A stretch of 64,000 nt of DNA from Mucidula mucida. Its lineage: Eukaryota; Basidiomycota; Agaricomycetes; Agaricales; Physalacriaceae. The translations under genes were made by a program, and so were the position numbers. Position 1 is the first letter of the stretch; every line of letters starts with the position of its first letter. Below, one piece after another: positions 56,987 to 64,000 of this stretch. Where the stretch lies: the NCBI GenBank assembly GCA_015501055.1, contig JADNYV010000002.1, positions 372,001-436,000 on the forward strand, written 5' to 3'. The notes beneath the pieces are model-generated. The model was not told where the DNA came from, did not search any database, and worked only from the letters and a program-made list of their open reading frames with translations.

Positions 56987-59269
56987 TTATGCCACAGCGT
57001 CCGCATACGCCATGTAGTTTTCAACAGAAACACGAGACAAAAGCAAACTATCAACGCCGCCAACCAGCGCCTGAGGCAGGTTCAATCTTTGACAAACCAA
57101 AGCACTCTTCGAAGAGCAGATAGCAAGAACATCGCGGTCAAATGGAAGCATGAACTACGCACAATTCAGCACCGGACCCAGGAAACAAGCAAGATACATA
57201 CTAAGGAATCATCTTGTAAACGCTCACGGAAACGATCGAAGCACTCCTTCTGATCATCTGTTGCCTCGGAGGCCAGCACAATTCTACCGGAAGGCCCTCC
57301 AGTTCGCAAAGCATCGATCACTTTCTGTCCTTTCTGCTTGTCGTAAAAGGTTCCAGGAGGTCCTTTCTTGTTGGTAGTGAACGGAGAAGAGGCATCTTGA
57401 GGATGAACATCCAGTACGTGAACCGGAATCAACACGGAATGGTCCAAGTGAATGAAAAGGGGTGGTTCGGAACTACAATGATTTTAATGAGAAATGATAA
57501 CAACGATGCAGGTAACGTACGATTCAGTTGTTGCCGGAAGTGTGTCGGAGCCTATTCCCCTAGAAAGTCCAACCGTAAGACGAAGTCAGGATATCTAGGA
57601 ATAACCCTACAGTGGACCAAAAATTGAGCTTCGCTTCCATATAGCAGAGGCTTGCGCAATGACGGATTGAACGAGGCCTTCATTGGGAGCGGGGCTAGGG
57701 AAGTGAAATGAGGATTCAAAAGAAAAGAAAGAAATACAATGACAAACCTTGATGTAGCAGGGGGATATTCCGCAGGCGCCTCATCTTCTTCATAGTCCTC
57801 GAGCTCATTTGCCGCCTGGGTATTGAGACCGGCCAGAGCTAGAAGCTCTTCGCCTGTTGGCGGTGGTCCTCGATCCTTTGCCGATGGAGAGTTATCGTCA
57901 TCTACATTCATGAATAATCCCATTTCTGCATCATCATTGGCGTTCAAAGGAACCGCAAGACGCGAAGGACCTGAAGTGGCTTCAGGGTTTTGTGGTAGGC
58001 GGGGGTAATGTCCTTTGAGAATCTGAGGCCCAGCTTTGGTGAACGTTAATAACGAGCTTTTCGCTTTCGACTTGAGACCACTTGACGGGCGACCTGGGCC
58101 GGGACGCGGTTTCTTCGGAGATGGGGGTTTGTTGGCGACGCGAAATTTCGTAGAGAGAGGGCTATCTAGTTGCCCCGCCTCGAGGCGTTTCACTAGAGGC
58201 TGAGCTTCGCGAGTATGATGCGCAGCTACGGGTTTGGATACAGGTTCTGGCGAAGGCGAACCAAAAAGGCCAGCAGGGTCGTCATCTGCATTAGGAGTGT
58301 AGTGGGACAAAGCGTCCTCTGTTGGGTATTTAGTATTAGTGTTGGATGTCGTCCCGTTGGTGTTTCCGTATTTCTTGGTGGTGGACACAGGTTCGTCAGA
58401 TAGGCTTCTTCCGCGCTCCTCTTCAGAGTCAGGTACAATCTGTGGCGACTGTTTTCGAGCACGATGAGGAGATGAAGACGATTGGAGCACTGGCACTGAT
58501 GTCGTTGTCTTTCTCGTTTGGCTTGGACCTGCGCTAGCACTCTTCTGAGGTACAACAGATGCCGATTTTCTCGGCCGTGCTTTGGAACGCTTCGCGGGTG
58601 GAGGGGCGGGGGTATCAGACGGGACATCTATGATCTCGACAGAGGGACTTCGTTTCCGTTTTGAGGTCGTGGATGTAGTATTCTTCTTTTCTCTACGAGA
58701 CGGGTGAGGTGGAGGAGATCTCTCCCGTGAGTTCTCTGTTGGCCATCAATCGTGAGGAGCCTGACATATCAAAAACGGAAAACATACTTGTTGATTTGAG
58801 TGGATAGAATTCTTCGCCCGCGTTGAAAGAACTGAGATCGTCTCTGTCGCGAGGCGCTGTACTAGCTTGTTCCCAGAAGCGTTCCAGGATGTGTTCTGAG
58901 CCTTCGAAGGATTGAACCGGTTCCCAGCTGCGCAAATTATCAGAAACAGGCTACAAAAGGCGCAAACCACTGAGTACGCACGTGTTCTCAGAGTTTGGGT
59001 ATCCTTTCCACTACAGAACGAGTCAGAGGAAGGACATACGAGGGTAGGAGAGCATCTAAGTCACCTTGACGCGATATTCCTAGACATACGGCAATGTCAG
59101 TCCAATTCAAACAGAGAATAAACTCGCCCGTACCCAAAACAGTTGTTTACCGCTGCGCCCTTTCTTGCCGACACGGGCAGACAGTATGTTTTCTAACGAT
59201 ATTCAGCATGAATGACGGATTCTAGGGGGGTGGCGCGTACTGACCGACTTCATAATCCTCGTCGTTCAT
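56987..59269 (-). CDS. Chromodomain protein with long tail and novel C-terminal region
   Basis: The start chosen is MNDEDYEV at 59269. Three small introns break the chromodomain: ENILSARVGKKGRSGKQLF, then EYRVK, then WKGYPNSENT, then WEPVQSFEGSEHILERFWEQ. The aromatic cage positions (Tyr, Trp, Trp/Tyr) are present, so methyl-lysine reading is plausible. A long Ser/Pro/Lys tail follows, with AT-hook-like KKPRPGPGRPSSG. The C-terminal part has YGSEAQFLVHCRVIPRYPDF, PLFIHLDHSVLIPVHVLDVH and KKGPPGTFYDKQKGQKVID. A last exon reached over a GTATGT..CGTAG intron has MLPFDRDVLAICSSKSALVC and ends at 56987. A frame break at the CCCC run 57557-57560 (a G run on the coding strand) needs one more base. 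The C-terminal region is unknown to me. Confidence 0.7.
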
Positions 59270-59350
59270 GGTTAAGGGACAATTGGTGGCTGTGTCGTAA
59301 ACTTGATATAGCCATTGGGACCAAACAAATGAACCGCTACCTTCGTAGAC

Positions 59351-60711
59351 ATGTTACCAAAGGAAACCCAAGTGCTCATTGTCGGTGCTGGCCCAGCTGG
59401 CCTCGCTGCCGCAATTGCCCTCGTCAAGCAAGGCGTCCAGGACATTGTCGTGGTCGACGCCGTTCTCGAGGGTCAGAATAGCTCTCGTGCCATCGCCATT
59501 CATGCAGCAACCCTCGAAGTATGCCTCTTTCTTCAAGTTGAACAACTGCTTATATCTTACAGGCTTTGGACACAATTGGTTGTGCGAACGCAATCGTCGA
59601 AAAGGGCACCAAAGGGAAAGGACTGCTAATCAAGACCGAACAGACGTCTTTCTTGGCCTTGGACACATCTGTTCTTTCTCTGTATACACGCTTTGCATAT
59701 GTCCTTCTTCTTCCTCAAACCATCACTGAAAGCATACTGCACGACAAACTCGCTGCACTCGGCATCCACGTTCATCGTCCGTATCGCGTTGCTGGTTTGA
59801 AAGGCAGTGATATGCACTTTGGTCTGGACGTGACGATGGAGTCTGGAGAGATAATCAACGCACAGCGTGTCGTTGGAGCAGATGGCCATCTGTCTGTTGT
59901 AAGTCCACAATGGCAATACTGAACATGTCGCCTTAGGGCTTTTTAGATTCGTCAACTTGCAGGAATATCTTATGGGGACATTGACGACCATCCCGTTCCC
60001 GACAAAATCGTTTCTTTGGTTCTTGCTGATGTCGTGTTCTCTCCTGGTGACCCTGCCATTCCAACAGATTACATGACCAACAGCCTCTCGCCTGTCGGCA
60101 TGTTCTTGACGCTTCCTTTGCCCTCTATTTCCGACAGTGACGGCCAACTTATTCATCGCATCGTGTTTAATGTTCCCGCATCCTCTGGCGCGCCGCCTTC
60201 ATGCCCTTCCACCGAATATATCCAAGAACAAATTAACAAACAGGGTCCCCGACACCTCTCCTCTGATGCAACTGTGAACAAAACTCCTATTCACATCGTC
60301 AAAACTGTTTGGTCTAGCAGATACAAGACCAAGTCAGCGATTGCGGACCACTTTGTTACCCACATTTCTGGAGCCCAAGGAGGAGGCATTGTCGTCCTCA
60401 TCGGGGACGCTGCTCATTCGCATTCACCGCTTGGTGGGCAGGGCATGAACCTCGGATTGCGTGACGCAATATCTCTCGCTCCTGTCCTTCTTCAAGGGCC
60501 CGCGCCTGTTGAAGATTGGGCCAGGATACGTCGTCTGCGCGCGCTGACCACTATCCGCATGACTAAACAGATTGGGGCGTTGAGCAATCTATTCCTATCT
60601 AAAAATCCCATCGCGTCGTGGCTCACGTTCTGGTTGTTCAGAATTATGATCGGCATCCCGCTTGTGAAGAGGCAAATGGCTTGGAACCTCAGTGGATTGG
60701 GTAACCGCTAG
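59351..60711 (+). CDS. FAD-dependent aromatic-type monooxygenase
   Basis: A flavoprotein monooxygenase of the PHBH/phenol-hydroxylase type. The ATG at 59351 gives the FAD-binding motif VLIVGAGPAGLAAAIAL (GxGxxG). Two introns (near 59520-59561 and 59899-59945) separate the early exons. RVVGADGHLSV and the second FAD motif, VVLIGDAAHSHSPLGGQGMN, are complete, and AHSHSPLGGQGMNLGLRDA is typical of the family. The C-terminal segment ASWLTFWLFRIMIGIPLVKR is hydrophobic. The substrate is unknown. The gene is divergent with the chromodomain gene, with only 81 bp between starts, and no biosynthetic cluster is apparent around it. Confidence 0.85.
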
Positions 60712-61457
60712 GCCCGGTTGAATGTACTTCTATTGTTCGAATCGCAACCCGAAGATATGACAACTGTCTGCTTCTAAGCCCCGACCCATCTTTGAATCAA
60801 AGCATCTTATCACTGCACTAACTGTCCTAGTCCTGAAACTTCAAATTTTTCGCCACACTAACAAACTAACGGCATTTGATCGCGTCAATACGAGGTGAGC
60901 TCGGATCTTGTTCCCTGTCTCTCCATGATGCTACCCACACGACTTTGGAGACGCTTCGTCGTCGATGAAACGTTAGACCTTCCTATCCTTTCTGGGGCCT
61001 TTGGAACCGTTAGGACTGGTGGTCGAGAACGGAGATCTGATCCTTTCTTTTTCGTCCCTCCACCTTTGTGAATAGTTCTGACTTTTGATTTTGCTAGGCA
61101 GTGCGACGTAATCAGCCTTGAAAGAGACGGTAAACATAGCTAGATCACATCTATCTTTCTGTTGAACGTATCAGCCCCGGATTAATGTTAGAACGGCAGT
61201 TTACGCACACGAAATTCTACGAAATTAAACTTTTTCAATAAGCTCCGCTCACTCTCTTCTTGACTATTCTCACTCTCAAGTCGGGGGTAAACTAGCGAAG
61301 AGCTGTGCTCTCGGGCGGTTCCTCCGCGCTCTGGTATACATTATGGCAATTTGGAGTAGCGATCTAGGACCTCAGGGCGGTGCATCTGAATCACCGTTTC
61401 AGATATAAGGACCTATGGCATATAAGAATGGCGTCGTTCCCTCCACCATCAACGTAG
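60712..61457. other. Intergenic region, no gene seen
   Basis: About 745 bp lie between the FAD monooxygenase and the BRI3-like gene. No coding exon, tRNA or repeat was recognised. Text around 60735 (GTTCGAATCG) resembles a tRNA B-box but no cloverleaf fits around it. The segment next to 61457 should be the promoter of the BRI3-like gene. Confidence 0.5.
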
Positions 61458-61922
61458 ATGCTCATGCCCTCTGAAGAAAGCAAAGCTACCCCGCCGAATC
61501 CTTCACCACCCATGTCTCAGCCACCTCCATCGTACTCGCCTCCGATGCCCGCGCCTGTACCGATGGCGCCCATTGCACAGCCGGTTCATATGCAACCGCC
61601 CCAGCAAGCGACTAAATCGGCTGCGCCAAAGACACCAGCACAGATTGGAGAGGAATATCGCGCGGCGTGTACGTGTCCGTTTTGTCGGGCCCAGCACGGA
61701 ACTGAACCTCCGTGCTTTTAGTATTCGCTCAATGTGCACAAGGCATTCATCAACCGAAGACCAGCTACGGAGTTTGTGGCATCATAACAGGCGTGCTGTG
61801 TTTCCCCATTGGATTGATATGTCTCTTGTGAGTGCAAGTTTGGACTACGCGACATCATCTCACTGGACTTTCAGCATGGACACGAGCAGAAGTGTGATCG
61901 TTGTGGAGTAAAACTTGACTGA
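61458..61922 (+). CDS. BRI3/LITAF-like small membrane protein
   Basis: A small three-exon gene that encodes about 115 residues. The first exon, from the ATG at 61458, is Pro/Gln/Met-rich (PPSYSPPMPAPVPMAPIAQP). Introns with GTACGT..TTTAG and GTGAGT..TTCAG join a Cys-containing hydrophobic segment, YGVCGIITGVLCFPIGLICL, to a C-terminal HGHEQKCDRCGVKLD. A proline-rich N-terminus, a membrane-inserted CPxG-like segment and a final CxxCG are features of Brain protein I3 and LITAF-type proteins of endosomal or lysosomal membranes. The zinc ligands are the Cys pairs that flank the hydrophobic part. The function is inferred. Confidence 0.7.
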
Positions 61923-62180
61923 GCAACGTTCCCGTCTCGTTTCGTTACCATCTACATTGCTCTTCGTTACATTACGCCACTTGTAAATTACTCTCTCATC
62001 GATACCCTTTCCTATTCATCTTAGTATGCAGTACATTTCATGATGACTGGACTAAGTATACACGGTATCTATCAGATGCGAGGTGTCAAGATGTAAGTAA
62101 AATGCATTAAAGCGAAGAAAAACGCTAAATGAAGCAGTCCAAAATACAAAACAAGAAAAGGACAGTTGACTCGCAATCTT

Positions 62181-64000
62181 TCAAAGATCCACGAATCGCC
62201 CAGCTATCAACGAACTTTTGAGCTTCTGCCAGTCGACGATGTTGTCGTGATCACAGCGCAGCTTCGGTCCAGAATGCACCACAAAGTCGAACTGATTCAA
62301 CGCCCCTTGTTTTTGGGAACCGTCTTATAACCTTCACCATCTCGGCGCCCATCGAGAACAAAATGAGCGGAACATTATGAAGACCGTCCGCACCCTAGAG
62401 CCGCCATTCAGTTACAAAGATGAAAGGATAAGGAATGACACACATCTGGCTCGCGCTTCGGCATAAAGGAAGCACCGACGACAACAACCTTCTTTCCCTC
62501 GAGCAGCTTCATCGCGACAGGATTGTCCAACACCACTTCGGGACTATCCTCACCCCAGCTTAGATCCACCAATTGAGAAACAGAGCGTTCCTTGTAGACC
62601 CCAGCGGGAAGAAGATATGGCCTCCAGTCAAGAAGCTTCTTCGTGGAATCGAGGATCCAATCAACGTGCACGCAGGGAATGCCAAGGGCCAGCGCGGTAA
62701 GATACTTGGGCTTCTCGTTGGGTGCATTCGCGAGCAGGAACACGTTCCGAATGTTATCGGGCCCGGTCCACTTCGCTTTCCCCTTCTCGATGGACCACTC
62801 ACTCTCACTGCGGAACGCTCCATTCCACCCAATCAGGTTGTCCCAGTTGTCGCACACCTTGGCGCCGAAGATGGCCAGCATATCCATTATCTTCTGCCGT
62901 CCTTCGTCGTCGTTTGCGGACCAGGTGACGACGAAAGCGTACCCAGCGAGCAGCCCGGTCGGGTTCGCAGCGAGATCCTCGCGCGTCAAGCGACGGTCCT
63001 CCCAAAATTCCTTCACGCTCTTGGCAGCGACTCGTAGACAACTAAGAGGGACGGTCTCCGTCTTCTTCTCAACCCGGACGACAATATCGCCCGCCTCCGA
63101 GACGTGACTGTCCACTATAGTCGCCTGATCGACACACTGATTCGCTCTTTGAATCACCACATAGTCTCCAACCTCCAGTCTAAACGCGCGGACGTTGTCC
63201 AGCTCCACGTGGCTTTCGTTGCCATCGTCGTACTCGACGATTCCGCGCTTTGGGCCGATTATTGCGGTGAGTACGGCGTGGTAGAACATCTTATCGCCAT
63301 GCCACTGCGCGAGGACCGGAATGTCAGCCTGAACATGGAAGGAATCAGAGCTGACTCGTGCTGTGCTCCTTGACATCGATGGGCCAGGCTCTCTCTTGAC
63401 GGAGCCTGTTACAGAGGTGTCATCTTGGCGGTATATCGTGCTCGTTTGGGCTTGGATGGGCCAGCTTCACGAATGAGTACGGTAGCTTCTCTTTCCTGCT
63501 TCGTCGGAAGTACATCGCCCTCATCTTCGGCTTCTTCGTCTCCGCTGAGTACTTCCGTGTCTTGTCGCTTTTTTGGGCGCCTGGTACTCTTACGAGCAGT
63601 CGCGGGAGCTTTGCCTTTTCCTTTCGCGCTACGAGTGATTCGTCTGGTAGTACTTGGGGGAGGCATGTTGTCGATAGGAAGAGACGATGGAACCACTTCA
63701 TCTGGTGTCGCTTGGCGCTTCCGCTTGTTACCGACCATCGATACCTTCGGAGCAGAGACGGGCTGGACTACATCAGTTCACTGCCTTGTATGAACAAGAC
63801 GAAGTACCTTTGACAAAGGCTTGGGAGTAGTGCTATTGGGCTTCGATGCAGCTTTGGCCTTTGAATATACCTTCGCTGCTAGGGGAAGGTCATCTGAAGA
63901 GTCATCCTCTTCCTCCTCCTGTCTGCGAGCGAACGACCTCTCAGCCTTCTTCTTCTCCTTCTCCTCGAGCTCCAGGGAGTCGGGCGCAATATCTCTTGAA
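62181..64000 (-). CDS. Crb2/Rad9/53BP1-like checkpoint mediator, 5' part missing
   Basis: A Tudor plus BRCT protein of the DNA-damage checkpoint, which binds methylated histone at breaks and recruits the checkpoint kinases. The start lies beyond the window edge. Visible from the left-out end: acidic and basic disordered text (RITRSAKGKGKAPATARKST), then the Tudor unit VLAQWHGDKMFYHAVLTAII and GIVEYDDGNESHVELDNVRA. The first BRCT follows (LLAGYAFVVTWSANDDEG, WILDSTKKLLDWRPYLLPAG), then the second (KKVVVVGASFMPKR, then QFDFVVHSGPKLRCDHDNIV) with the stop at 62181-62183. One base too many at the AA/TT pair 62325-62326 breaks the frame in the last exon. It is more similar in plan to Crb2 than to BRCA1-type proteins. 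Confidence 0.85.

Noticed and set aside
56807..57253. 148-codon plus-strand frame downstream of the F-box gene
   Set aside because: It overlaps the last exons of the chromodomain gene on the other strand, which have proper splice sites and continuous text.
60712..61457. tRNA-like B-box text near 60735
   Set aside because: No A-box or cloverleaf could be placed around it.
1..64000. CRISPR arrays or prokaryotic operons
   Set aside because: Genes are intron-rich and eukaryotic; no spaced direct repeats of the CRISPR type were seen.

Overview
The window is nuclear DNA of a filamentous basidiomycete, most likely an Agaricomycete. Genes are dense and sit on both strands. Most are split by many introns of about 45-60 bp with GT..AG ends. 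The gene set is typical of mushrooms: a GGGFADIWKG-type TKL kinase, F-box proteins, a Crinkler-like P-loop protein, a YeeE membrane protein and a basidiomycete P450. I see no rRNA, no convincing tRNA, no transposon and no CRISPR array. About 34 protein genes can be supported. ARP2 is cut at the left edge and a CRB2/RAD9-like checkpoint gene at the right edge.

Layout. 1-12 kb: ARP2 (partial), pyridoxal kinase, TKL kinase, YeeE-type transporter, DUF726/TMCO4 lipase-like protein, splicing factor SLT11, siroheme synthase MET8, RCL1. 12-20 kb is the accessory-looking part: a Crinkler-like NTPase, two tandem CCHC zinc-knuckle proteins with mitochondrial-type presequences, a tiny cysteine-rich secreted peptide precursor that an ordinary ORF search misses, an LEA-2 membrane protein and the PAT-complex protein Asterix. 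20-36 kb: SAMHD1-type dNTPase, HEI10/Zip3-like RING protein, a large JmjC protein, plasma-membrane casein kinase 1, a flavin monooxygenase and an Ish1/Msc1 stress protein with an internal tandem repeat. 36-54 kb: RAD54, TFB2, NOP53, a P450, AIP1, an LRR-like protein, a LisH/CTLH protein, a PQ-loop vacuolar transporter and LIN1. 54-64 kb: an unknown gene, an F-box protein, a chromodomain protein, an FAD monooxygenase, a BRI3-like membrane protein and the CRB2/RAD9 checkpoint mediator.

Themes. Genes of DNA repair, chromatin and meiosis are frequent (RAD54, CRB2-like, SAMHD1, HEI10-like, JmjC, chromodomain, TFB2), as are actin factors (ARP2, AIP1) and RNA processing factors (SLT11, RCL1, NOP53, LIN1). 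Many neighbours are divergent pairs with only 48-115 bp between start codons, so shared promoters are likely.

Quality note. Reading through the conserved genes shows about ten places where a single base, usually in a run of A or T, must be added or removed to keep the protein in frame. They occur in housekeeping as well as accessory genes. They look like homopolymer errors of the assembly rather than pseudogenes, and any automatic gene model here should be checked at these points.
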